Shown here: piece by piece, positions 38,878-51,900 of the stretch
How positions within the stretch are numbered: position 1 is the stretch's first letter
Layout of the letters: each line of letters starts with the position of its first letter
Assembly: GCA_947652115.1 (NCBI GenBank)
Contig: OX393573.1
Span: 7,031,434 to 7,095,433 of the forward strand
Direction of reading: 5' to 3'
DNA length: 64,000 nt
DNA from: Blastomussa wellsi
Lineage: Eukaryota > Cnidaria > Anthozoa > Scleractinia > Plerogyridae
Position numbers and translations under genes: made by a program
The notes under the pieces: model-generated
What the model saw: only the letters and a program-made list of their open reading frames with translations
The model's database searches: none
Told to the model about the DNA's origin: nothing

Positions 38878-39505
38878 CAGTTTTATCAAATCGTAAGTGC
38901 AATTCCTGATCAGCTAAAAGACAAAGAACGAGCTTTAGGTCAAATACAATTCTCAACTACAAAGAAATTTGACATCCATACAACTGAACCAAAATACCAA
39001 CATCGACCTTTAAAAGTTTAAGGCAAGGGACTATTTCCCCCTACTTCTTGATGGAAAATACCAATCACGTCACACTGGCCCAACAAGGTGGAGCAGTAAT
39101 CTATCAATGGGCACTCATGGCTGTGCAAGGACAATAAGCTAAGGGAATTTCAATTTAAAATTATTCACAGGATTGATACCACTAAGAAAGAACTTTTCAC
39201 TCAGATAGTGACTGCCCATATTTTGATGAACCAGACTCCATAGACCACACCTTTATTAATTGCAATTTCACAAGAACCTTTGGCCAAAATGTCATTGATT
39301 GGTTTACAGACAAAATGGTTCCAACTCAACCAAACACAAATGAAATGATCCTTTCACCTTGCAAATACCCAAACAACCTGTTTATAGAGACAAAGTTTAA
39401 TTTCACCCTCCTTTCCATGAAATATCATAAAAACACAAGTAAGCTGAACAACAGCTTACTTTGCTTGAATAATTTTATTAACAAACTTAAATTTCAGATA
39501 TAAAG
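38878..39505 (+). mobile_element. L1-like LINE remnant, RT C-terminal end
   Basis: Right of Gypsy 2 the frame LQFYQIVSAIPDQLKDKERA continues a LINE ORF. After a stop and frameshifts, blocks FQFKIIHRIDTTKKELF, CPYFDEPDSIDHTFINC (Cys/His motif) and FTDKMVPTQPNTNEM follow, ending with a stop after KLKFQI (39503). It resembles the C-terminal regions of the LINEs at 11575-12780 and 55471-57121. Confidence 0.7.
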
Positions 39506-39897
39506 TGGAAAAATTAACCTAATAATGCTATATTGTAGCATATTCGAAATAGTACTCATTGTGCTCTTCCTTTTAACTTCTCTTCGTTCTTTTTTCTTCA
39601 CCGCTATTGTTTTTTTTATTATTCATGAACAACGTTAACTAAGATTACGCGATAAGTGCGGTAGCAGAACGAGGAAAAACATATGTACATCAAGAACGCT
39701 TTCTATATATAACTTGGGGTTTCGCATAAGCCAACGAAATGTACGAGTACAAAGTAAAACGAAATAAATGTATATTCCTCGATCGTACTTAAAGTGCGGA
39801 ACAACAAGAACGAGTGAACCATTGTGTCGATAATCAAGGAGGTGCAATTTAGTTATAAGGACCGTCAAGGAAGTCAACGGACCGTAGTATACGAACT
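39506..39897. other. No recognisable feature
   Basis: AT-rich, possibly including the LINE 3' end. Confidence 0.45.
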
Positions 39898-40359
39898 TTA
39901 AAGGGCCACACTAAACCAAAATGCGTTGCTGGCGAGCACAGCATAGTCAGGAGGCACAGTTTTAAAATGTGGTTATATTTCATTTTCGCTAAACATTTCG
40001 AGTAGAAGCAGGAAACATAGCTTAAAATCTTCGTCTTGTCGCCCTGATTAAGAATATCGCTGTTTCCAGCTTGAAATCTTAGGAGTTGGACGTTTAAGGG
40101 GTGTTTTTTCCCAAGGCTCTCGCTCCTTCAACATGGAAACGAGGCTAAACGGGAAAACGTGATAAAAGCAAAGTAAATATCAGCAAACTAATGGTCATAT
40201 CATTGAACAAAAGTGTTTTTACTTTGTTGAGATGCACGTTCATGGAGAAATGTTTTATAACTGTGCGAAATTCATCACATGAAGGCCTTTTGGAAGCAAT
40301 GCTTATTAATCCAGTGCTTCGCTCTCATTGATCTAAATCAACAAACGGCTTCGTTATGA

Positions 40360-41743
40360 GTAACAACGTATGATCATGTCAATTACACGACATGGGAAAC
40401 AGTCTTTCTGGCAGACATGAAGCTGTTACCGCGCACAGCTCAGGAGGTGCACCAGGGGTTCCAACGTGGCGGTGTCTGACATTTGCAGACTGCAGACCGC
40501 AGACCGCAGACTGCAGACTGCAGACTGCAGACTGCAGACTGCAGACTGCAGACTGCAGACTGCAGACCGCAGACTGCAGACTGCAGACTGCAGACCGTAG
40601 ACTGCAGACTGTAAATTGACTAACGCTTAAAATATTCTAATGAAGGTGACGTCATCAAAAATATTACCTTGTTCCCAGTCTCCTGAAAACACCGTTAAAA
40701 AGTCATTGACCAAATCAACTCAAAATTCCCGTGGCACTGAGAGAGTTACCGGGGTCTTACGCCGATATATGATGACAATACAAGTCAATAATTCGATCTG
40801 TGCCGGAGACGTGCTAGCAAGCACGAATGGCCTAGCCAGACACCTGCCCCCGCACTTGTTTGAGAACAAAAACCCATTTCCTCTTTATCAAACCACAGTA
40901 AAGTTGCCAAGCAATTGAGCAGAAATGTGCCAGGCACTTACCGATGTGCATGCGATGTGAAAGTGTTTTAATTCATCCCGCCGACTTGCTTCTTTATACT
41001 TTAAAAAAACAAGCTATTGTGACCTTCGTGACCGTACCTCAGTATGCTTCCCTCAGTAAACTTGCCAAAAACAACATCAAATGGTGTTGGCAAGGTATCT
41101 GCTGTAGTAGATTGTTACCAATCGTTTGTGGTTCAAGAACGCAGGTCTGAAAGACTGCAAACGAGCCTTTTTATTGAGGTGTTACATTGCGATTACTTGC
41201 GTTGCATACCAATTTGGGATAAAATTCGTCCAATAATTTAGGTTCGAATACTGCTTTCAACTAATTACACGCCAGTATTCACAGTGCTATAGTTGTATTA
41301 AGAGACAAGTGACGTATGGACAATTCACGACGTTTGTTTTATCGGCCGGGGTTCACTACGGTGAACAGCTGAATCTTTGGAACGAGGCTGATGTCATTAT
41401 ATTGTTGATGACGACGCTGTTGTGGGAATTTCCCCTGTCAGTCTGCAGTCTGCGGTCTGCGGTCTGCGGTCTGCAGTCTGCAAATGTCAGACACCGCCAA
41501 CGTGGCGACTTCATGACTAAGGAGACGAAAAATGCTTTTAACCAGATTGCTGATGACCAAGCTCTTGAGCTCCAAGGGTTGCAAGTGTGGAGACACGTCG
41601 AAACACAAGAAACAATTCCGTGGACGAAAAAGACGTGTAACGTGCTGTATAAAGCCTTCGTCGCAGTAGCAGAGCATTTCAGTTGCCTTTTCTGTTTCAT
41701 GATCTACATGCAACTGTGCACAACAGTAAGAAATCTGCACTGA
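40360..41743 (+). pseudogene. ORF interrupted by the heptamer element
   Basis: The frame is open from 40360 to 40467 and again from 41504 to 41743. Removing the element and one AACGT joins the two in register, giving about 115 codons. The left part includes FLADMKLLPRTAQEVHQGF, the right part GDFMTKETKNAFNQIADDQA and VWRHVETQETIPWTKK. The text resembles large uncharacterised ORFs of cnidarian repeats, but I cannot name the family. It belongs to the older element at 39901-43771. Confidence 0.45.
40468..41498. mobile_element. Nested DNA element with heptamer-array TIRs and AACGT duplication
   Basis: 1031 bases. Both ends read GGCGGTGTCTGACATTTGCA inward, then run into arrays of the seven-base unit CTGCAGA (CTGCAGA/CCGCAGA variants): about 17 units on the left (40486-40612) and about 6 on the right in inverse orientation (41439-41481). 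AACGT flanks both ends (40463-40467 and 41499-41503). The interior has only short frames (for example 40640-40918) with no recognised domain. A 9-10 base flank reading (CAACGTGGCG) is possible but leaves the ends asymmetric. Confidence 0.75.
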
Positions 41744-42202
41744 TTTTGGATTTCCCATAAGAAATAAATTCTTTGGCATGCACAGAATAAATATTTTTGA
41801 GCAGTGACTTTTACAAGGGTACGTCCTTTTCCTGATAATAATTAATATTATTTTAGCCTCGCTTTGTTGTTGTACTGTACGAGAAACACCATGTTAGCAA
41901 ACAGTTTATCTAGAAATAACAGAAATATTGATGCGCAGAAACTACGCTTTTTATGCGTTTAACTGTGAAATTTGAGTCTGAATTGTTTTTAAACGCCTTT
42001 TACAAAGATAATGTCACGTGACTAGTGTGCAGTACTCACCGTGACCGTTCCGTTATCGTGGGTATCAATGTCAGCCAAGGGAAACACTTTTATAAAATCA
42101 TATTACCGATATTTCATTTACTTGCTTGTACTTTGATTATGTAGTTTGTTTCAGTCTAGCTTTCATGCTGTAGGCGTGGATATGGTCACGTGACCAATCT
42201 TA

Positions 42203-43374
42203 GAGGGTCCTGGAACTGGGATTGGCCTGTTTTTGCACTGGGAAAATGGGATTTGGGTGACTGGGACTGGGATTTGGTCACTGGAATGGAAAAAAATGCC
42301 AAAAATAGGAATGGGATAAATATCTTTTACCCATGACCAGGAGAGACATCACTTATTTACTGGATTGAGAAACGTCAGAAAACTGTTAAAGGGTCTTGTT
42401 CCTGTTAATTTTTAGTATGTTTAGCCAGCACGTTTTATTTTCCCCGAATCAGCGGCCTCTACTGTTGGTGAATGATTCTTGTGTGCAGTGGTGTGTGTAT
42501 TAAAAGTGTGCGTATAAAGCCAAGTTTACAGAGCATGCGTATTTTTACGATACAAAAAAAAAAATGGTGGAAACATAGTTCTCATGCCAGAATCCCACGA
42601 CCTCTAGTGCCTGTTGACACTCACAGTGACATTGAGGAAGAGGTAGAAAGCGCTCTTGAAACAACATTGAACATGATCCGTCCAACCAGGCTTGGAAGAA
42701 TAAGTAGAACACTTACGGATAGCAGACTTCCTACAGGCAGGAATGGACGGAACTTGTAACCTAAATAATCGCTATTATTTTACAGAACTGCAGAAACTAT
42801 TTGTTTTCCTATTGGCCAAGAGCCTATAGTTAATCACAACCTATATGCAGATTATTCATTAAACAATCTGTAGGTTGCGCGCAGAATGTCGTCAATCTCG
42901 AGAGACAAAGCTGCGTTGGAACTGTTCCACAAAATACTTTGAGGAGAAAAACATTCAGAAGCCTGAGTACAAAAAGAAATTAGCATGACAATTTTTAGAT
43001 CATTCGTGTTGTGTGGTATCCGGAATAATCAACAACATGTTCAAGATCTCGGTAAGCGTTATCATTCAAAGCCGGATATGACAAAAACCTCATCCAATAA
43101 TAATTTTATTGTGTCGTAACGTTAACTTTCCCATATGCACGTTTCAGTACAGTCTAAAAGGATCCTTTTGTCTTCAGAACAAGTCATCGTGAATTTTTGA
43201 AGCCATAATTTTGAAGCGATACAAAGTATGTATAACATTGGGATTTTTCCTGAAATTTGCTAGTGGGAATGGGATTTGAACACTGGGAAGTGGGATTCGG
43301 AAAAAAATTGGGCTGGGAAATGGGATTAGAAACCAACCCCCCCCCCTTCCCCCCCCCCCCCTTTCAGGACCCTC
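42203..43374. mobile_element. Nested element with GAGGGTCCTG ends and ATCTTA duplication
   Basis: 1172 bases. Left end GAGGGTCCTG and right end CAGGACCCTC are exact complements. ATCTTA flanks both sides (42197-42202 and 43375-43380). Both subterminal regions repeat CTGGGATT/TGGGATT-type motifs, and the right one carries C-runs (43338-43361). An ORF at 42472-42759 with DTHSDIEEEVESALETTLNM shows no recognised domain. Confidence 0.65.
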
Positions 43375-43774
43375 ATCTTATGCCATGAACTTGTATGTCA
43401 ACAAAGTAAAAACATTTTTTTTTTTCAATCATATCACTACTTTCCATTACTTTGGTGATATTTATCTTCCTTTAATCACGGTTTCTTGTTCAGCCTCGTT
43501 TCCATGTTAAAGGAGTGACAGCCTTGGAAAAAACACCCCTTAAATGCCAAACTCCTAAGATTTCAAGCTGGAGACAGCGATATTCTTAATCAGAGTGACA
43601 AGACGAAGATTTTAAGCTATGTTTCCTGTTTCGACTCAAAATGTTTAACGAAAATCATTTTTTTGCTATCTGCCTCCTTACTGGCACCGGCGTCGTCGTT
43701 TTCTGTAATATAGATCCCGGATAATAACAATCACAAAGCCGCGCAAAGCACACTGGTTGGTTTTGGCCCTTTTA

Positions 43775-45120
43775 GGACCGTTAATTCAAAACGTGGCCAA
43801 AATTAAACTGTCAGCTCGCCTTTAGACCTCATGAGTAGGCTATGCGTTAACTGTAAGTTGCGTGACCACCTTTACTACTCATGCAGGACCACCTAAATTG
43901 GCGCCAAAAGTTGCGTTATTTTAGATGAGTTTTCATGGTCATTACCTTTCTTTCGAGGTGTCGTGAAAACAAATGTATTTTTTGACGTAGGGAGGAAAAG
44001 GGCGTTTAAATGATTTGGTAGTCGTAAACAACTGATAACTTTTAGCAACTTCTTGAATAACAGGCAGCAAACAACGACTTTCGCTATAACGATTTTAATC
44101 ATTTTTTCTCTGTTTTAAATTACTGCGAGATAAATACGACAACGTAAAAGGAATTGATCTGTCGAAACTAACTGATGGTCTAATTTAACTACCATTCACT
44201 GGGTGACAGATGAGATTCCAGCATACCCATCGAGAACGACCCTTTGCTTGTGTTCCTCTTCGGAATGTTTTAGCTATTATTTTTAAGACTTTTAACTTAT
44301 GTATGTCCCCACGCTGGGACAAGGTGGGGATTAGAAGGGAATAGTGAGGTATTGGATACAAAATCATGCCCTAGAGGAAGGGGCAACGTTTACTGCCCGT
44401 CGGGTGGGGCATAGGCGGGGATTTGTGGAGGGTCTGCACTGTACTTTCACAGTCAGTGGTTGCCCATGTGAATCATAATCCCTCGTCTGTTTTTTCTTGG
44501 CGGAACAAGATCAAAGTTGAGCCACTTTTGTTTTTCAAATTGATTTTAAGAGTAATCAGAAGCCATCCTTGCTCTATCAGCATTACAAAACACAGACGCA
44601 GTAGTGATTTACCATCTGTAATCAATGTTTTGGGAAAAGCCTTCTCAACAAACACAGCTCGGAACGGATTGAAACGCAATTAACGCTATTGGTCCAGTCA
44701 CATCGGCCAATTAGAACACAGAATGTTCGATCCTTCGGACAAGTATGGAAACAGCGAAAAGAAAGATTCCTAATCAAGAAAAGCAAATGTATGATGCGAT
44801 AGACACTGTGGGACGATAGTAGCGTAGACAGTCAATAGTAGCTTAGATCAGATTTCAATCATTTAGGACTTTGAACTTTTCGAATGAACCAGATTTGACC
44901 GTTGCCAGGCATATAAAATTTGAATATTTAAATTAACGGGCGCGGACTACTGATAGCTATGTCCCAGCGGACCTCGGGTGTTCGTGAAAGGCGCGAGAAT
45001 GTTACACTCAAACTATAGGGAGATTAAAACAACTGAAACTATACAGCTTTCGATGTTTTGAACAGTAGCCTTGAAAGGACTCTGGTCTTAGAACGCCGTT
45101 AATGTGGCAAAGGCTATCGA
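43775..45120. other. No recognisable gene
   Basis: Short ORFs only. No repeat or RNA feature that I can support. Confidence 0.5.
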
Positions 45121-45138
45121 AAAGCTAACCACAAGCTC

Positions 45139-45498
45139 GGGGAGCGAGAGTGGCGCAGTGATGAGGGCGCTCGCCCACCAATGTGGCCCGGGTCAGGTCG
45201 ATTCCAGCCCGGTGCATTATATGGGTTGAGTTACGTGGGAAGTCATCATCAGAGGCATGTGAAACTTCACATGACTCTGATGCTGACTTCCCTACATACT
45301 TTGGATTTTGGAAGCAGGACACCTCATGTCAGTTTTACATGAAGCCCTGCCGCTGACCTTGATGAGCCAAATTGACAATCGTTGTTTGTTTGCCACACTC
45401 TTCACATGATTCTGATGATGACTTCCGCTCAGGTTGTCGAAACGTCAGTCACTGTCACCTTCCAAGGACTGCCCTCACCCGGACGATTAAACTACACG

Positions 45499-45528
<30 letters not shown>
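45139..45528 (+). mobile_element. tRNA-derived SINE
   Basis: The head contains pol III-like boxes: TGGCGCAGTGATGAGG (A-box-like) near 45150 and GGTCGATTCC (B-box-like) near 45195. The body has TGATGATGACTTCCGC and GTCGAAACGTCAGTCAC. The tail is (ATCA)n at 45499-45528. The class follows from these three parts; the family is not named. Confidence 0.7.
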
Positions 45529-45529
<1 letters not shown>

Positions 45530-45530
45530 G

Positions 45531-45964
45531 CAAACTGTTGCCTAGTCCTTACTGACTTTAACTTCATTTGTCCAACATAAAAAACTGTCAACCAGAAGTA
45601 TTTGATATAACTTATAAGCCGATGAGATATTCCATGATGAAAGGTTAAATGCCACTGCTAGAGGAAGTGATAATAAACAGAGCTTTTGCAGCCAAGTTAA
45701 AATAATATTAGCAGAATGTGGCAATTCATTTTTTTGTTTTTCCCCGTTGTTACCACTTGCCGGACTCGGCATGTTCGAGCGAGCTATGATAAACTTAATT
45801 ATTTATCAAACAAAAAATAAGAAGGCGATGACACTTGCTGAGATTATTGACAGGGCACGTTCAAGCTCAACAAGCTAATTCCTGTCTGACATTCTATGGG
45901 TTTCATTTAAAAAAGCAACGGAAGTCGTCCGAACATTCCGTTTAATCAGCAAACACGTTCATCA
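45531..45964. other. Upstream region of the collagen-Ig-Sushi-TLDc gene
   Basis: An in-frame TAA at 45908-45910 precedes the start codon. The promoter should lie here or further left, but no convincing motif is visible. Confidence 0.45.
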
Positions 45965-48900
45965 ATGGAGACCGTAAAACACAGAAGCAGCATTTTCTTT
46001 ACTGCTATCGTGCTTGTGAACATTTTGTTCAGCCTTGTCTCTTTTGGATTCCTGATTTTTAAAGTGCGAGTGTTAGAACAGCAAGTTATACAGCTTCAGA
46101 GCGACCCACCGACGAAACGTCACACCGAATTGAGAGAACACGAAGATTTGACGCAACGAAGTATAAGGTCTGTTGAATCTTTTGGAAAATCGAAAAGCTG
46201 CGACCGTTGCCACAGTGCTTGTGTCCAGTTATTTGGACTGGGAGCCTCTGCCAAGGTAGGCTATCTGATATAGAACTATATTTATCTATTTTATGTAGGA
46301 ATTATGCTAAAATCGCTTTATCCGATAGCGTCATCAATAGTTCCATTGCTGGTTGTATGTCATCAAATCATCCCGCGGAAGAAATCACAATTGACGACAT
46401 TCAATTTGAAATAAGAGTCACGGCTATACCGCAATTGACCGAAATTGGCTAAAATCGTTAGCCGTGACTGTTGGAGTTAAGCATCTCCTCGTGATTATAA
46501 TATGATTTCAAGACGGAGCGTGCCCAGGGGCATTAATTGACATTGAATTGTTTCCATACGTTGGGTACTTTTATAAAAGGGACACTGTCAGAGACGTGTT
46601 TGCAGCAATGGAAACCGGCCAACAGTGGTCAAGTTTTGATAAAATTGCTATGCCACTGTACTGAAGCAAAATATCTCGTTGTGATATTGTCAGAAGCTTC
46701 TGTTCTTGTGACCTGGAAAAATTGATGAAAACTATTTACGGTCACCCTCTTTCTTAAACAATTTGCTTGGTACCCAGTCTCTTAAAGGTTTAAAAGCACT
46801 TCCTGTATGGGTGAAACAACTCAGCATAATTTTGTGGCTATTTTACTAAAAAAGACAAAAAATGTTAGTGACAGTGTCACTTTTAATAATGATCTTCCTG
46901 AAACATATTTTCTAAGTTGCGACACTAATTTATTTAAATTTAATTTGGTCACGAGGTCTTTCGTTATAAAGGAAATCGACTTATGTTAAGTAGAAAAAAA
47001 AGTAAACTGATAGACCTGGATCAGTTTTACCATAATGAATGCAATTTAAAGTTTATTTATACATGTTTGTTTTTCCATTTAGATCACCACCAAGATTAAT
47101 GGAACTGATCAAGATGTCATCTGCATGAGAGGTGAGCCCGTCACGGTCTGAAAAAATAATATCAAACAAGGCACGGGCAGGACTGCCATATGAAACGACT
47201 GAATACTGACCGTACGGTTGCAGTTAATCCCACCCGTACGGTCAGCCTTTCTGTGCTAATAAGATCCAACCAGGACCCGGTCCCTTGGAATTGTTCGTTG
47301 GCTCTTTCTCAAATAGACGGTGTTCAAGAATATGACCTTGTGGCCGGAATGGTCGTTGTAAAATCGGCTGAAATATTTTCACCCCTATTTCACCCAATTA
47401 CTTAAGGGAGGTTCCCTGTAAGAAATGTGGGAATATCTTCGCAAAAATGTCTATATTCAAGGAAAGTCCACCACAGAACGCACTCAACCCTAGATACTTG
47501 CAAATCTAGAGAAGCGGAATGCCTAAAAGTTATACTTCATGATTGTCAATTTTATTTGTGTTGACTGTTTGGACAAATTTCACTGGATAACAAAGACTCA
47601 CAGTCGGCTGGAATATGGGGTAGAGGAGGGGAATTGCTGTATGACTGACAAATGAATTCCATTTCCTAAACCAGTGCATTTCTCGGTTCAATTGCTTTTG
47701 TTTTAGGTGCTCGTGGGCTCCAGGGTCTGGACGGTCGCCGTGGACGCCGCGGTCGCCCAGGGTACATAGGGAAAGCTGGAAAAAGAGGCCCTCCTGGCGA
47801 GCGAGGCACACAAGGTCCCAGGGGAAGACCTGGAAAAGCTTTTGCCGGAAACATTTCGAAACTGATCGAAGATATAGGTAATATTAGATTACTCTTTGTA
47901 TGTGACTAAAAGCCGTTTTCAATTTATATCATTTGATTTTCATGCTCAGGTTTCCGGCGAGGCCAGGTGCTTTATGTACCTAACATAAAGAAACCTTGTA
48001 AAGATTACCTTATCACATGAAATGTTCGCGACGTTGCGAAAGTTTTGTATCGTCACTTCAATTTATCGATACTAACGTTTCAAATTTGGTCATCAGTATC
48101 TTGACAGTGTGATTTTAATTCGTATTTGTTGAATTTAGGTCAAAAAGGCTATCATCGACCATGTAATAAACTTAGCAAAAATATAACACTGCCTTATTTG
48201 AAGTAGCACAGATGTCATGGTATTCAATAAACGAACGTTTTCGATGTTAATCGCTTACTGGAGGAGGTTTAGAGAATCAAAATCACTCACAGTAATTTTC
48301 GCGCCACCTCACGTACACGACACTCATGTTTTGTCACAGGACATTTTAAGGACGTTCGCGCAAAAATTTTCTACCATTGATTTTTTTCTGAAACTCTCAC
48401 CAGTGTAAGATAATGAGTAACTTAAGTCAAAAAATTGGGGGTCACGGAAGAGCACCCTAAATCTGAAAAGTCTCGCTTCATTAGCGGATACCGCCACAGT
48501 GTCTGTAAGCACAAAAATATTGCAAATAAATCTTTGAAATGAACGCATCTCTGTCAAATGTTGTTTAAATGGACCCATAAAGTGAACTTATTCAATTGGT
48601 GTGGTTCCTTAAAGAAAATAATTCGCATTTAGCGACTACATTTCCACTCGCCTAACAGCCGCATGATGGCAAGATTCTATGTCCTGTGGGCAGAAAACTT
48701 GAAAATTTTTAAACTTCCCACATTTATTTTTTGTTCATTTTTTGACAATCTGCCGAGAATTGTAAATAAAATCAGTTTATGGAAAAAAAGTAGGGATCAC
48801 CGACCATTTAAGAGAGTAAACTACGAGCAAAGCTACGAAACGGCTTCTGGCCCTTTGTTTTCCCTCAGCGCGCGCGCTCGATGGATGACGTGGCGTGACG

Positions 48901-51900
48901 AATTCCGTGCGCAGTAAAGATGCGCACAACCAATTAGCGCGAACGTCCTCAAGGTGGCTCAAAACAGTTTACAGCACTTTCAAAGACTTAGAATTTGATG
49001 GGTCATTATAACCACTCTTTATTAGTTGATGCTACAATCATGGTATCAAAAAACTGCCCAATCATTGGTGAACACGTTGTTATCATTTTCGAGACATAAT
49101 AGATTACCATAGAAACAATATGACCTGCTAAAAAACCCCTTAATTTTAGCTTTAACTGCTAATAACTCAGACTGCTATTTACTTTTTAGATATCCCAAGG
49201 ATTAAAAAGGGTCCGCCATCCAGCTTTACGACAAAGGAGGGAAGCAATGTCTCATTACCATGCCACTCCGTGGGCTACCCACAACCAGAGATCACGTGGT
49301 ATAAAAACGGCCAGAAGCTTGATAACAGAAATTACAACGCGGTTACAGGAGTGTTGACGTTTCCAAGTATTCAGTTTGGCGATCAAGGCTTCTACAAATG
49401 CGAGGCAAGGAATTTCTTGGGTTTCGACTCTGCGACTGTCAAAATTGTTGTTGAAGGTATGGAAAACGTAAAGAAAACAAATTGTTGTTTTAGCAGTTAT
49501 CGTTGTTAGTTTGATACTGCCTGGCTTACTCTTTTACGGATCTCGTTGGGCAATGCTGCCGGGCCCCATGGAACTCTGATTGCTGTCATCATCTCTACTA
49601 TATTACAGCTGATGTTTGCTATTTATGGCTGCTCTCCAATAGGCCCTTTGCACGGCCCAGTCAAATGGTACAAAATGACTCCGTGCTGCTGAGCAAGCTA
49701 CGCTCTGGGACATGAAGTGGCTTTGTTTTGGATGTCCCAGCGCGTCGCTTGCTCACCAGCAGGGTGTTATATTGTACCATGTGACCGGGTCGTGCAAAGG
49801 GCCAAGTCCATTTCCGTTTTTCTCAGTCTCAGTTGGTGTGCTCTTCTGACCTGTTCCAAAGTTCTTTTTTACTGATCTTTTCTGGCCGGTTAATCTTGAG
49901 GATCGTGCTGATACATTTGTTGGTAAAGCTTTCTGGATTACTCAATGGAGCCTGTGTCACTTTTCAGGTTCCTTAGAAACAAAGGAGCGTAGCTTTAACA
50001 TTAGTCGTAAAGATGTGCAGCTTGATTTTGATGGAAAACGATGAGGCATGGCAGACACTAAGCATCTTAAGGTTACTGAACAGGTTCGCGGGTGCTTTGC
50101 GCAAAAAGACCCTCACGCGGGCGTGTAATTGGTGGGAAGTGACTAAGCCTATACATCCTTTTAAAGATTATAGAACCAAGAATGTCGTGGAAATGTTTTT
50201 AACTGGTAAAATTAAATATAAGAGGAGCAGCAGACAGTTAAATGCAAATAGAGCCATGTTTATAAGTGCGGCAAACCCGCGACGGATTTTGGCCCTTCGA
50301 AGTAAACAATGACTGCATGTCACACTCAGCACATGTTTGGCTTTAAAATTGTGTCGGGGAATCGTTAGATCAGCTCTCACAAAAAAGTTATTATAATTCA
50401 AAGTTTGTTCACGTACTTTTGTCGTATGTGCACAGCATTTGGACTTATATCTTCAAAACAAAAATCAAATAAGCTAAAGCCCGACACACTTTTGGAGAAG
50501 AGGGATTCATGTACCACTGGGCGAAATTTCATTCTTCTATAATGAATTCTCATATGCCAACTAGCCGCTCAAACATGACAAACTTCACGAAAATTTTTGC
50601 CGAGAAATACGGAAAAGAAAGTTTCGTAAACATTGCACTCCCACGGGAAGTGGTTTTCCGGTTTATCGCCTTAATGGGTCAATCAGGCTCAATTTCGCGA
50701 AACTCGCGGGAAAGTGGTGGAAGATATTATTTCAAGATCAAAGTATCCTTTGACGACAATTCTGAGTCAGAATTATAATGTGATTGAAAGATTTGACCAC
50801 AATGGGGAGAACGTTACAAAATTCTTATAGGGTTCAAAATTTCCGGCGCAGTAAGAGTTAAAAGATCATCAAAGAGAACAAGGGCTTCAAAAAAGGCGAA
50901 CGAAAATCGGGAGCAAGCCGCCGATCGGGAAAGCGTGTTCTCCGAAATGCGGGGAGCAGGGTATGTAACACGCATTTATAAATTATTTCTTTGTTATATG
51001 ATTGCTTTTCCTTCTTTTCTGTCCTGTCAGGGCACCGGTGCTTCTAATATTTTCTTGGATTAAGAGTCATTGGATAACAGTAGCGTATTGTTTAGTGTGT
51101 CGGCTCTTCAGTATTGTGTCCCTTTATAATAGCATGAATTCGTCTCTGTTGTCGTATGATTCGTCCGATAAAGAACTCCTAGAATCCACCTTTTCTGAAT
51201 CCAAACCTTCGCCTGGTGCAACGGAGAAGTTTGACGTTGTTTGGATTTAATAATAATAATAATAACAATAATAATAATAATAATAATAGTAATAATGATT
51301 TATTATCAGGTGGTTGAGACAATTTGTCGCTTTCCGCCAGCATTTCTTCGTTTCGCAAATATTCCCTGTTTACTTTTTACGGTACCACCGATCAGCCTTT
51401 CGAACCCATGGGATTTTTTCTCGCTTTCTTTCTTTTCTTTTCTCTCTCCATCCAAAAGCACCAGCCAAAGCTGTATCACAACGACAGAAGTGAGCGACGC
51501 GAGCAAAGGAAATTCCCTCTGTTGAAAGCCAATTTCCCTCGTTTGGTCTAGCAGTGTTGACAGCTCGACACCTTTAAGGACATGTGCAGAGGAAATGTGC
51601 AATTTCTTCGACAAACGCGGCTATCCTGCTTCTGTTGTTCAAGCGGGCCATCATCGCGCCCAGCAAATTCATCGACAGTCAGCACTACAAACGTCACAGA
51701 GAGAAAACAACGATAGAATTCCATTCACTCTCACATTTCACCCTCACAACCACGCAGTAAAATCCATCATTCAAAAAAACTTTAAATTACTTCAAAATGA
51801 TCCCGATACTGGTAGAATCTTTTTGCAACCTCCATTAATTTCATTCAAACGCGACAAAAACGTAGGTAACTTTGTGGTCAGAAGTGCATTCCAAAGTTAT

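Larger units (their letters stand above)
39901..43771. mobile_element. DNA transposon-like element with long TIRs, carrying two nested insertions
   Basis: About 350 bases at the left end (39901-40250) are mirrored at the right (43385-43771). The match is strongest over CAGGAAACATAGCTTAAAAT, TTTAAGGGGTGTTTTTTCCC and CATGGAAACGAGGCT with their complements. The ends AAGGGCCA and TGGCCCTT are flanked by TTA (39898-39900 and 43772-43774). Without the two nested insertions the element is about 1.65 kb. It retains one interrupted ORF (see 40360-41743) and no recognisable transposase. Confidence 0.7.

Noticed and set aside
40486..40612. Regular repeat array that could be taken for CRISPR
   Set aside because: Seven-base units without spacers in a eukaryotic context.
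40392..40619. 75-residue ORF of repeated DCRLQTA units
   Set aside because: A translation of the CTGCAGA array in the transposon TIR; no independent coding evidence.
47530..47854. Minus-strand Pro/Arg-rich ORFs that look collagen-like
   Set aside because: They are the antisense of the collagen exon at 47707-47877, whose plus-strand phase and splice sites fit the gene model.
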